The notes under the pieces: model-generated
What the model was told of the DNA's origin: nothing
The model's database searches: none
Seen by the model: the letters and a program-made list of their open reading frames with translations, nothing else
Source: Kingdonia uniflora
Lineage: Eukaryota; Streptophyta; Magnoliopsida; Ranunculales; Circaeasteraceae
DNA length: 64,000 nucleotides
NCBI GenBank assembly: GCA_014058105.1
Contig: JACGCM010002535.1
Span: forward strand, 1 to 64,000
Direction: 5' to 3'
In this document: piece after piece, positions 11,247 to 22,489 of the stretch
How the letters are laid out: each line of letters begins with the position of its first letter
Position numbering within the stretch: the first letter of the stretch is position 1
Position numbers and translations under genes: made by a program

Positions 11247-13808
11247 TGTCATGCCCCAAAATCTAATAACCGGTAGCTAGACCAATTACCGAGATTCGAA
11301 GGTATGCATGTCGGGGAATCTAACCGATTCGCCCCCATAAACGACTGAGCCATAGACAAGTTAAGGCTCAGTCATTCACTTAAGTAATATCATCAAAGTA
11401 AAAAGAATAAAGCTGAAGCAAAATATATATATATAACAACTAAAAATGTAAATACAATATCTCGAAATACTATGTAGCGCCAAAAGCTGATATCATACAG
11501 GAACACTAATGCAAGAAGAAACTGCCACAGCAAAATTGTTCCAACCCAGCTGAAGCTCTCAGCCAAACCAGTAACTACCCTGCCTCTGAAAGGGGGGAAA
11601 ATAGCGAGAGTGAGCAAAACCACGGCTCACTGATAACCCAACAAAGCTAAATAACTTACTAATCAAACGGTACAAAGAAAGAGGAAGAGGTGAATGATGT
11701 AAGGATGTTTAAAAGATACAGTAACATATATACCTATGAAGAATAGAGGAATAGAGGAATAGATATATGAGGAATAGATGCGGTGAAGTGATGATATGAT
11801 GATGTGATATGACTTAATATGATATGATATGATGAAATAGGATAATCCCATAATTATCCCAAATGCTAGATGATATGAAATGATTTACTATAATCATAAT
11901 GATGATTGATATGATGTTTTAAAACGTGTACACAATCCTATTATATATTGGCTGATCAACCTCTAAGCATGATTACCTTAATGAGATCTTTAGTGGAAAC
12001 AAGGGGTACGATTTTCTGCTCAAGCTTGACCATTCTAAAGGATAAGTAAACTAGATCAGAGTGTTCCGGGCTTCTCAACCCACGGAGCCAACGTTCGAAC
12101 TTTATTTACATTCCAAAGAATTTCGACCTCACAAAGGATAAGACTGGTACCTGAGGAACTGTCTCATACCATCCCACACTCTCGAATAGGCAAATAGGTA
12201 TGATAGCACCTGTCGCCAGCGACTCACCTACAATTTTAACCAAATATTGGAATCCTAGTAACCTCTCAAGGGTCAGCAAATGTAGAGTTGGTTTATGTAT
12301 CCGATCCCAATAAGTTTAAAAGAGTTTTATATGATCTATAAATACAGCAGATCCACAAGAGATTAAAACACAACAGTCGTTCACACGGCAAACACACATT
12401 GGAAAACCACCTACATAAGAGTGTGGCAAACCATCCTATCCCATATGAAGAGCGACTCAGTCACACCATCTAAACACAGATGAAATTACTACTTAACCGT
12501 CACAATAACAAACCACATATAAGCAGTGACTAATTAACCAGTCACACATCAAAACATACCAGTCTCGAAAAGACTGAACAGTTACCAAGGACAAGACCAC
12601 GAGAATACCATGCTAATGCATAACTTTCTAAATGACAAGGAGAACACATTCTATAAGCCTACTAATAGGAAATAGCAACATTGAATCAATAACTCTGAAG
12701 TAACCACTAAAATAGAAGAAACAATTATAGGTTATAACTAAATCTCAAACACCTCAATGCATAATGGATAACTCTAACTAACACAGGTTAAACTAGTAGA
12801 GGAATTTAGCAATGAAGGGACACTCGCCTGATAAAGGATAAACCGCAAACCCAAAATCGGCAGGGCAACCCAAATGCAGCACCACCGGCAATAACGATAC
12901 CAATGCCAACAACCCAACACCTACAACAAACACAGCTCCGCAATCTTAGCAATCGCCCCAAACACAAACCCTAAATCACAAGGGTTCTAACCAAAGACAA
13001 AATCAAATCATCAATAAGGAGAGGAAATTGAGGAATTACTCACCGAAGAAAGTGCGACTGAGCTCGAAAGGGAATCGCGACGAATCGGCGAGAATTGGAA
13101 GAGAGGATTAAATTTGGGAGAAAGAGTGAGAGTGTGATGAGTGAGAGAGAGAATGGGAAAGAAATGGGTAATAAAACCCAAGATAAACAGCACTCAACTC
13201 GAGGAAGATTAACAACGAAGAATCATAAGAAAAAACCAACACAGGTCGTCAAAACACGCCTCTGTTCGAATAGATTATACTTCTATTCGAACAAAATGAA
13301 ACAGGTAGAAGCATGTTCAATCAGAATAAATGTTGTTCGAACAAAAAGAAATCGGATGAAACATATTCGAACAGAAAAGGGCTTCTTGGAATAAAATGAA
13401 GCAGAATGGGACATATTCGAACAGAGCAAGGTTTGTTCGAATAAAATGAACATAAACTGCCCAGAACTCCAAAAACAAAAGATTTCCTACAACAAAAACT
13501 GGAGAACCCAAAAGAGAAAACCTAATACCTACCCGCCCTGGATCACACACCACACCACAACAACAATAAACAACAACAAGCCAACCACAGGCTCCCAAAC
13601 CGCAACTCAACCTCCTCCGCCCAATAACCACTGAAACCACCAAAACACAGAAAATGAAAAAAGAAGAACTGAAGCCCTAATAAATGCAATAAGATGAGGA
13701 TGCATGATGCTAGTAATATATGCAGATGCAGAGTAACGTATGAGGATGCATAATGAATGAAATGAAATGATAAATAATAATAATAATAAAAAAATCCGGG
13801 ATACTACA
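11247..13808 (-). repeat. LTR C, outer 5' LTR of the array
   Basis: It begins TGTCATGCCCC on the plus strand and ends GGGATACTACA at 13808, keeping TG and CA. It is about 2.56 kb, slightly longer than LTR B. The extra length lies at about 13247-13440, where copies of ATTCGAACA / TGTTCGAAT recur roughly every 25-35 bp. LTR B has only one pair of these, at about 7058-7084. Confidence 0.9.
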
Positions 13809-14444
13809 ATTTCACAGTTTAATTAATAGTTCCTAGTTGGATAATAAAGTTAAGTGAGGAAGTAATTATGGGTCACGAAAATTTATGATTGTGGTACAGG
13901 ATTTGATACGATAAAAGTAGATTGGAATAATAGGTCTTAAAATAATTAAAAGGTAAGAAAAACCAATTTCTTACAGTAGGTTAAATGGGAACAAATTAGA
14001 ATGACCTTTTCTTGATTAATGCTCTCTTCTGTAATTTCAGTCTTTTGAATCACCAATTTGTTGATTGAATGTTGTATAGAATATTTGTAAGGTTTTATGA
14101 TGAAGATAAGAAAACATGGAATTAGATTAATGGCTTTAGACATTGGGTATATATATAAGAAGAAGTGACTATTCGAAGAGAGTCATCTTTTTGAGGAGAG
14201 ATTAACCGTTGGGATTTCAAAATAGAGATATAATTCAAAAATATTGGAATTGAATCGGTGTGAAGGACAAGAACCCTAATGAAAGTGGTTGTTGACTGTT
14301 GTTTAGAGTTCAGAAAGTCTCTTAAATATGCCTTATCTCATATGGGCCTAAACTTGAAGGCTTCTTTGATGCTATATTTAAGGCTATTTCTAGTTATTGT
14401 TTATGGGCTCCCATTGTCATAGTTGTATGTTTACATAAAGATCA
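13809..14444. other. Intergenic gap between two Ty3/gypsy insertions
   Basis: About 0.6 kb of AT-rich DNA without a recognisable gene or repeat. Its left edge holds the array's candidate target-site duplication (13809-13813) and its right edge holds the GATCA duplication (14440-14444) of the next element. Confidence 0.6.
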
Positions 14445-16980
14445 TCTCACGCCCCAAAATTCAGTGATCGGTAGCTAGACCAATTACTATCATTCGGGAT
14501 GTGCAGGTCGGGGAATCCAATCGATTTACCCCTACAAACGACCAAGCCATTGACAAGATCAGGCTCAGTCATTGACTATAGCAATATCATCAGAGTAAAA
14601 GGAAATAATGCGGAAGCAAAAGATATATATATACATAACTGAAAACGTAAATACAATGCATGTCTCGAATAAAAATACTAAAACTGGTACAAGAGCTGAG
14701 ATCATACAAGGAATACTAAAACTGGTACAAGAACTGCAGCTGCAGCACCTAGAACTAATAACAGGAACTCTCGGCAAAAATTGCACTACATAGCCTCTGA
14801 ATGAGAGGAAATACGAGATTGAACAAAACCACTGCTCACTAATGCCCAACAAGGCTAAATAACAAACTAATATAACAAGTACAGAGAAAGAGGAGAAATG
14901 AATGTGATAAGAAATATTCTAAAGTACAGTAATCTATAAATGCCGAACAGAGTGATATATATAAATGCAGAATAGAGTGAAAGGGGAATAAGAAAAGGAT
15001 TAGGAGATATGAGGAATTATGCTGTGAAGAAATGATGATATGTTATGATATGATATGGTGTGGTTTTAGGAATGTCCTAAAATGAATGTTTATGATACTA
15101 TGAAATCAAGACTAGACCCTATAAATCAACATAGTGGGTTGATCAACCGCTAATGCATAATAATCTTAAAGAGGTCTTTGTTGGATACAATGGGTACGAT
15201 TAGTGGCAAGCTCTATCAAGCTTGGGAATTATCACTTGATCAAAGTGTTCCGGGCTTTGCAACCCACAGAGCCAACGTCTGAACTTTATTTCCCATTCCA
15301 AGGGATTTCAACCTCATAGAGGACTAAGATGGGTACCAAAATAAAACTATCTCATACCATCCCACACTCCCGGATGGGTGAATGGTATGATAGTACATGT
15401 CCCAAACTCACCCATTTATTTTAACCTGATGTAGGAATCCCAAATCCTAATGAGGGTCAGCTGTGTGGAGCTTTGTTATGTAACCTGACCCCGTTAAGTT
15501 AAAAGAATATAAAAACCCACACTGCAAACAGATCCCAAGGTTTAAAATAACATAGCCGCCAAATTCGGCCAGCACACATAGGATAACCACCTGCCTCAGA
15601 GAATGGTAAGCAATCCTAACACAGATGCAAACAGTAACTATTATACCCAATCACAACATCCAGTAATCATTAGTCTTTACAAGACTAGAATACAGCATTC
15701 ATGGACTACCCACGAGAATACCCTACAAATGCACAACTTCTTAAAAGACAAAAAGGGAAACACACCCTCCATGCCTAATCATAGGAAATAATAATGCTGA
15801 ATCAACAACTATCACATACAAAACAATAAAGTTTAACAACAATCACAAGCATCTCAATGCCAATGCATAACTCTAACTAACGCAAGTTAAACTGGTATAT
15901 GAATTTAGCAGTTAAGGGACACTCGCTTAAAAAATAGGCTCGAATTCCGCAGGATAAACTCAGAACTCCAACAAACCGCAAACCCAACAAACAACGGAAC
16001 AACCAAACTCAACGCCACAGGCAAAAATCAGGCCAAAACCACAACCCAACACCTACAACAACACAACACCACAATCACAACCCAAAAACCTACCACAAAA
16101 CCTAAATTCGAATCCAACTATAAAACCCTAGAATTCGAAATCATAAAACACGGGAAGGAAAAGGAAATACTCATCGAAGGAATTTGGCGAGGAATCGACC
16201 CAACAACAACCACCAATCTTAAGGAAGAGTACGGATTAAGTGAGGGAGAGGGTTACGTGAAGAGAGAGAGAAGGAGAAATGAAAATAAAAACCAAAAGGG
16301 AGAAAACAACCGCCAGACTCGTTTGAACAAAAAGGAAGTTGTTTGAACGAAGAGGATATAAAGACAAAAGTTTCAGGGAAGTTCCTCAGTCATTCGAGCG
16401 AGAAAAGGATCGTGCGAATGGGCAAGAAAGTCGTGCGAATGGAGACCGAAGTCTTTCGAACGACTTGGAGATCTTGGGCCATGTTCCAGGAGACAAGTCG
16501 ACTCGATCGAACAAAACAGGAAGTCGTTCGAACGAACCACTCCTCTAAGACAAAAATTCTAGGGGACATGCCAATTCGTTCGAACGACTCCAAATGTCGT
16601 TTGAACGACTTTGACAAAACTGGAAAAAATACTAGGCTCCCCCTGGATCACAAGATCTCCCTCGGATCACACCACACAACCTCCTGGGACAACAATCACA
16701 ACAACAACAACAACAACACCCACAATGACAACACCAATACCACCAAGCCAACTACGGGCCCCCTGAGAAAAACAACAACAATAAACTCCTCCGCCCAACC
16801 ACCGAAACCACCGAACATAGAAAAACACAAAACAAAGCCTGATAAGAAGAATGAAATGCGGATGCAGTGGGGATGCGTGAGATATGGTGATGTATGCATG
16901 ATGATGAATAGTGTATGAATAATGATAACAAATAATAATAATAAATAAATAAATATAAAAAAAAATTCAGGGATACTACA
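14445..16980 (-). repeat. LTR D, complete 3' LTR
   Basis: It spans about 2.54 kb. The first bases on the plus strand are TCTCACGCCCC, the TG end having become TC; the other end is GGGATACTACA. The block 16313-16615 is packed with imperfect palindromes of the type GTCGTTCGAACGAC. An AAC microsatellite follows at about 16690-16720. Confidence 0.9.
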
Positions 16981-16998
16981 ATCTACCCTCCTAAAAAG
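16981..16998 (-). other. Polypurine tract
   Basis: The minus strand ends the internal region with AAAAGGAGGGTAGAT directly before LTR D, as in the related copies. Confidence 0.8.
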
Positions 16999-17039
16999 AA
17001 TTTTGCCCCAAAATTCCACATACCTCAACCCGAGAATAA

Positions 17040-18080
17040 CTACGGATAATGCCCCCTCACATCAATCTCTAACTCTCAGGTAGCCTCTTCTGGTCTATGG
17101 TGACTGCACTGCACTTTCACAAAAGAGATAAGCTTGCTGCGAAGAATCTTCTCCTTGCGACCCAAAATACGCACTAGATGCTCTATATACGAGGCATCGC
17201 CTTGAACCTCTATGGGTTCCCAGTCAATCACGTGAGTCGGATCCCGCTCATACTTCCTCAGCATAGAAATATGAAATACGCTGTGAACTCGGTCCAACTA
17301 TGGCGACAATGCTAAACGGTATGCTAGCTCTCCAACTTTGGCCAGAATCTCAGACAGACCAGTAAATCATGGAGCTAACTTCCCTTTCTTCCTGAAATGC
17401 ATCACGCCCTTCATCGGAGAAACCTTCAGTAAAACGTGATCACCAATCTCAAACTCTAGCGGTCTCCAGTGGATGTTGGCATAACTCTTCTTTCGGCTCT
17501 GTGCTGTACGTAACCGATCTCTGATAATAGTAACTGCCTCAGTAGTCTCACGAACCAAGTCTTGCCCCAGTAAACTCTGTTCACCAACCTCTGCCCAACT
17601 CAACGGTGATCTACACGGTCTACCATACAAAGCCTCATAAGGTGCCATCCTGATACTCAACTGAAAGCTGTTGTTGTATGCAAACTCCGCCCAAAGTAAC
17701 TACTCGTCCTAGCTGCCTTTGAAGTCCAAAACACGAGCCCTAATCATATCTTCAAAAATTTGGTTCACTCTCTCCGTCTGACCGTCGGTTTGGGGGGTGA
17801 AATGTTGTACTGAAATCTAATCTGGTATCCATAACTCACTGGAAAATGTTTCTAAAGTTACCGGTAAATCTGGCATCTTGATCTGACACTATAGACGTCG
17901 GAACCCCGTATAAATGCACTATCTCTCTCACATATAATCTGCGCAGCTCATCAACCGTTAGAGTCTTACGAACCGAAATAAAATGTGCCGAGTTGGTCAA
18001 TCGGTCTACAATCACCAAAATCGAATCGTGGTTCTTCTTCATCCGCGATAAACCCGAAATGAAGTCCATCATCACATGCT
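17040..18080 (-). pseudogene. Integrase core and C-terminus remnant
   Basis: The core is visible in shifted frames. MMMDFISGLSRMKKNHDSIL begins the catalytic domain at 18075 and carries the first catalytic aspartate. SIVSDQDARF, at about 17880, carries the second. APYEALYGRPCRSPLSW and VGEQSLLGQD follow at 17560-17645. The C-terminal MLRKYERDPTHVIDW block is at 17220-17265, with the tail EKILRSKLISFVKVQCSHH. The third catalytic residue lies in a stretch broken by frame changes near 17760. This copy keeps the core that internal region 2 of the array has lost. Confidence 0.82.
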
Positions 18081-18081
18081 C

Positions 18082-18321
18082 CTATTTCCACTCAGGAATA
18101 GGTAAAGGTTTAAGCTGCCCTGCCAGTTTTTGATGTTTGGCTTTCACCTGCTGATAAGTAAGACATTTGGAAACAAATTCAGCTATCTCACGCTTCATAT
18201 TGTCCCACCAATAATCTCTCTTTAGGTCCTGGTACATATTCGTACTTCCTGGATGAATAGTATACCTCGAACCGTGAGCCTCGCTCAAAATCTCACGCTT
18301 CATCACCTCTGAATCAGGCAT
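18082..18321 (-). pseudogene. Integrase zinc finger remnant
   Basis: The frame shows the H-H-C-C zinc-binding domain: AHGSRYTIHPGSTNMYQDLK supplies the histidines, YWWDNMKREIAEFVSKC supplies the first cysteine, and the last cysteine position reads tyrosine in CLTYQQVK. In Ty3/gypsy integrases this domain precedes the core and helps multimerisation. The lost ligand means it would not bind zinc normally. Confidence 0.8.
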
Positions 18322-18417
18322 GCATAATCTGCCCCTGTACCTGATATTGCCATCTGAATTAACTGTCCAATCTGGTCTTCTAGCGTCTGAAGCCCAAGAC
18401 TATAATCTAGCATCCTG

Positions 18418-19288
18418 CTACTGAGCCTCTATCATGCGTGAAATCAATGAAGGCTGAACCCTCAGATTTGCAAGAAAACTACTTGTACCCCACAAACACA
18501 AATTTAGTCCTGAATCTGCGACATCGTGAAGCATCAACCACTCACTAATCATCAGACATACAATAAATCCCCTAGACAAGCGGCTCAAAGTGCTAGCCGC
18601 CACATTTGCCTTCCCTGGGTGATACTGCAAGTCGACATCATAGTCCTTCAGGAACTCCATCCATCTGTGTTGCCTCATATTCAACTCCTTCTGAGAAAAA
18701 GGTATCTCAAACTCTTATGATCTGAAAAGGGCTCGAACCTCTCCCCGTAAAGGTAATGACGCCAAATCTTTAATGCAAATACCACAGCTACCAACTTAAG
18801 GTCATGAGTAGGATAGTTCCTCTCGTGCACCTTAAGTTGTCTTGAAGCATAAGCCACAACCTTCCCTTCTTGTATCAACACTCAACCAAGTCCGTTGAGC
18901 GATGCGTCACTGTAAACCATATACCTTTGTCCACTGAAAGGAACAATAAGAACCAGAACTATCGTCAACCTCCTCTTCAACTCTGCGAATGCCAAATCAT
19001 ACTTGTAATCACAAACGAATCCAATGTCCTTCTGCGTTAAGTGAGTCAAAGGAGCTACAATCCGCGAAATGCCCTCAATGAATCTGCGATAATAACCGAC
19101 TAAACCCAAAAAACTGCATATCTCTGCTACGTTTGTCGGCTGAACCCAATCGGCAATGGCCTCAACCTTGGAATGATCAACTGCAATACCATCTTTGGAC
19201 ACCACATGACCTATAAATTTCACTTCCTTTTGCCAAAAATAACACTTCTCGAACTTTGCATATAACTCATTTACCCACAAAGTTCGTA
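18418..19288 (-). pseudogene. RNase H and reverse transcriptase connection remnant
   Basis: Blocks in order are NELYAKFEKCYFWQKEVKF, VEICSFLGLVGYYRRF-like text within the frame at 18882-19298, [38 protein letters not shown] and [16 protein letters not shown]. In the last block the usual V-A-D-A-L reads A-A-S-T-L, losing an RNase H aspartate. The frame is cut at about 19289, where it runs into LTR sequence. Confidence 0.8.
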
Positions 19289-20583
19289 AAGCAATCATTA
19301 GTCTCTACAAGACTGGAACACAGCAGTCAAGGACTACCCATGAGAATACCCCATAAATGCACAACTTCCTAAAAGACAAAAAGGGAAACATACCCTACAT
19401 GCCTAACCATAGGAAACAATAATGCTGAATCAATAACTACGACAGACGAAACAATAAAGTTTAAAACTAATCACAAACATCTCAATGCCAATGCACAACT
19501 CTAACTAACGCAAGTAAAACTAGTATAGAAATTTAGCAGTGAAGGGACACTCGCCTGAAAAATGGGCTCCAATTCCCTAGGATAAACTCGGAACTCCAAC
19601 AAACCGCAAACCCAATAAACAACGGAACAACCAAACTTGACGCCATAGGCAATAATCAAGCCAACACCACAACCCAGCACCTGCAACAATGTAACTCCGC
19701 AATCACAACCCAAAAACCTACCACAAAACCTAAATTTGAATCCAACAACAAAACTCCAAATTTTGAAATCACAAAATACAGGGAGGAAAAGGAAATACTC
19801 ACCAAAGGAATTTGGCGAGGAATCGACCCAACAACAACCACCAATCTCAAGGAAGAGCAAGGATTAAGTGAGGGAGAGGGTTAAGTAAAGAGAGAGAGTG
19901 AAATGAGATAGAAAGGAGGAGAAATGAAAATGAAAACCAAAAGGGAGAAAATAACTGTCAGACTCATTCAAACGAAGAGGATATGAAGACAAAAGTTTTA
20001 GGGAAGTTCCTCTGTCATTCGAACGAGAAAAGGGTCGTGCAAATGGATAAGGAAGTCGTGCGAATTGACACAGAAGTCGCTCAAACGACTTGGAGATCTT
20101 GGGCCAAGTTCCAGGAGACAAGTCGACTCGTTCGAACGAAACCGGAAGTCGTTCGAACAAACCACTCCTCAAAGAAAAACATTCCAGGGGACATGTCAAC
20201 TTGTTCGAATGACTCCAAATGTCGTTCGAACGACTTTGACAAAACTGGGAAAAACACTAGGCTCCCCCTGGATCACAAGATCCCCCCCGGATCACACCAC
20301 ACAACCTCCTGGGACAACAATCACAACAACAACAACACCCACAATGAAAACACCAACACCACCAAGCCAACTATGGGTCCCATGAGAAAAACAACAACAA
20401 CAAACTCCTTCGCCCAACCACCGAACACAGAAAAACACAAAACCAGATAAGAAGAATGAAATATAGATGCAAAAATTGGGGATGTGTGAGGTATGGTGAT
20501 GTATGCATGATGATGAATAGTATATGAATAATGATAACAAATAATAATATATAAATAAATAAATAAAATTCAGGGACACTACA
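19289..20583 (-). repeat. LTR E, truncated 5' LTR
   Basis: It matches LTR D from about position 15665 onward and ends CAGGGACACTACA at 20583. The junction with pol shares about four bases (AATC), pointing to end joining at microhomology. The TTCGAA palindrome cluster is kept at about 19967-20235. Confidence 0.88.
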
Positions 20584-21641
20584 GATCAGCTATTAATCTA
20601 AATCACAGTGAACATATTGTGGAACAATATTTAGGAGTGATCCAAATCATAATTAAATGTATCTTATTCTTTAGCTAAACAACATTTCTTTGCACATGAT
20701 TTTCTGCGGAACAATAGATATATCTATATGAAGTAGTATCCTAAGCATGTCTTGGTGGCCTCTCTTGTAAGATGTCTTATATAAAATCTTTTGTAACAAT
20801 ACCTTGTTTTCCACAGTGTTACACATCATATCACTTATATCCATAATTACATCATTGCTATAAAGGGTTGGAGTGCTAGAATAAATAAAGTGCTGAAGCT
20901 TTTGTTTATAGTAAGCATACATTAATTAGGTAAACTAAAGGACCACGCCAATTAAAAAAGATAACAAGTACGACATTCTCATGAAATTCTTGCATTAAAG
21001 CATTTTCTTAGATTGTTACACTTCTTAATATTAAACTGCTACAAAATATTTTTATACGTTACAAAATGATATAGTATATTAAAATGGTATTTACCATCCT
21101 AAGTTCACTATCATCTTAGTGTACCCACCCATTATTTGCTCATTCCCTTCTGAAGACCAACTTTAATTTTTTTTTTTTACATGGTGTCCATATCCAATAG
21201 CTTTATAATTCCATCGACTTTAGTACTACCCCAATTACAAAGTATACCCAATTACGAACTTTGACAATTCAATTACCATTAAATTATTAAAGAAAAATTG
21301 CTATAATTTAGAAATGTATTCTAAAATGAGATAATGCCACAATAACGACAGATATCTAAAATTTCTGAAATAAAAGCATTCTTGAAACCAACCTTGAGAC
21401 AAAAATTTTGTATATTGAGTGTAATGTACATGGTGTTTTGTAATTCATACATGCGTCTTATATCTGTTTCTCAATCGAAGGCAGCTTATGTTAATTATCC
21501 TTGCATTTCTGTGATCTTCTATTATGTTGTCATTACTAATTGATTATCCTCTCCTTTTCCCAAATTTGTGTACCTAATATACAATTGAAACATCAATGAA
21601 TTGTAATAGACTATCTATATTTTATACTAGCATAATACCTA
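20584..21641. other. Intergenic, downstream of the RING gene
   Basis: The stretch begins with the GATCA duplication. It is AT-rich with a poly-T run near 21168-21178. No gene or repeat is recognisable; its right part would hold the 3' untranslated region of the minus-strand RING gene. Confidence 0.5.
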
Positions 21642-22324
21642 TTAGTTATGGTTGATACTCATAGGACATAATGGGCAGTTAGGTTTGCTGCAAATCCATG
21701 CAGATATACATTTATCATGATAACTATGGCCACTTAGAACCATGATGACAGGAACTCTTTCATTGAAAGGCTTCAAGCATATGGCACAAGTTGCGACGAA
21801 AGAGGTGTATATTTCCACATTATCTCCTGATTCCAGCAACTGGGTTGAAGTATACTCGAAATCAAGTCCATTGATGATATTTTCACAAATAGATGTTGTA
21901 AGGATCTCAACATCCATTATCACCACTAATTCCGATGACTTTTTAAAGAGGGCCATCCTCGAAGCAAGTGAAGAATATTTTGCGATTCGAGATGCATTGG
22001 TTAACCAAAAATCTTCATAGTGGGGAAGAGTAAGGGTTTTAATATCATAATGAAATTCAGATAAAACTTTTGAATGATCTGTTTCATTCATTGTAAACTA
22101 TTGAAATTAATTGGCACCAAATAACCATCACTAATGTCTAAGTAGGTTATGAAAATAATATTATTACAATCTAAGTTTTGTACGATGTTCGATACTCGTA
22201 CATACTCGTAAGCCTTAGTTAACTTTGGGTCTGGAACTTGCTCAAGAGCGATGAAATTTCTTAAACTTTTCTGCCTAATTGTACTCATATTGAAAGAATG
22301 ATCTTGCATTAATACGTAGCACAT
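21642..22324 (-). pseudogene. RING-type E3 ubiquitin ligase-like gene, frameshifted
   Basis: The minus strand reads 78 residues from 22324 to a stop at 22088. A second frame of 149 residues begins at 22091 and ends at 21642; the two overlap by ATGA. The second ends in a RING finger: C102-A-I-C105, then H122, H125, C128, C139 and C142 (its own numbering). A C3H2C3 RING needs a cysteine where this protein has S120 (codon 21732-21734), so one zinc ligand is missing. RING-H2 proteins usually transfer ubiquitin from an E2 enzyme to a target; the target here is unknown. In a plant the overlapping frames are best read as one single-exon gene with a frameshift, although two short proteins or an unspotted intron are possible. 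A TATA-like box lies upstream. The remainder of the protein is not recognised. Confidence 0.65.
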
Positions 22325-22482
22325 AATGATGAGATTTATATTAATTCATTTGAATTGAGGAGAGAGAGTTGATGGAGACTCACTTGAAACTACTTCATTT
22401 TTAATCCTGTAAATAGAGTTTATGAGATGGAGAAGTTGAGTTTGAAAATGGAAAAGTTTTTTTCTTTAGAATTGGATTGAGA

Positions 22483-22489
22483 TTATATA
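22483..22489 (-). promoter_or_regulatory. Candidate TATA box for the RING gene
   Basis: The minus strand reads CTATATAATC, about 160 bp upstream of the ATG at 22324. Distance and sequence suit a plant core promoter, but the transcription start is not known. Confidence 0.4.

Larger units (their letters stand above)
1649..13808 (-). mobile_element. Ty3/gypsy tandem array: LTR-internal-LTR-internal-LTR
   Basis: Three LTRs of one family (1649-3142 truncated, 4999-7485, 11247-13808) alternate with two internal regions (3143-4998 and 7486-11246), all in minus orientation. The middle LTR has a primer-binding site on its left and a polypurine tract on its right, so it serves both internal regions. 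Only the outer ends carry a candidate target-site duplication: ATTTA at 1644-1648 and ATTTC at 13809-13813, matching at 4 of 5 bases. This is the pattern expected from unequal recombination between LTRs of one insertion. The integrase C-terminus has a chromodomain-like tail, which together with LTRs of about 2.5 kb suggests the Tekay/Del group of chromoviruses. Confidence 0.85.
14445..20583 (-). mobile_element. Ty3/gypsy element with perfect GATCA duplication, internally deleted
   Basis: GATCA occurs exactly at 14440-14444 and at 20584-20588, directly outside the two LTR edges, so the element boundaries are secure. The 3' LTR (left) is complete. The 5' LTR (right) has lost its inner half, together with the primer-binding site, gag, protease and most of reverse transcriptase, by one deletion at about 19289. 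What remains is pol from the reverse transcriptase connection to the integrase tail. Confidence 0.92.

Noticed and set aside
16343..16918. 191-codon open frame on the plus strand
   Set aside because: It lies entirely in LTR D, antisense to the element, over the palindrome cluster and AAC repeat. The equivalent LTR E frame differs, and no domain is present.
19501..19860. 119-codon minus-strand frame rich in F, C and V
   Set aside because: It lies in LTR E with no homology to retrotransposon proteins. Low-complexity LTR sequence explains it.
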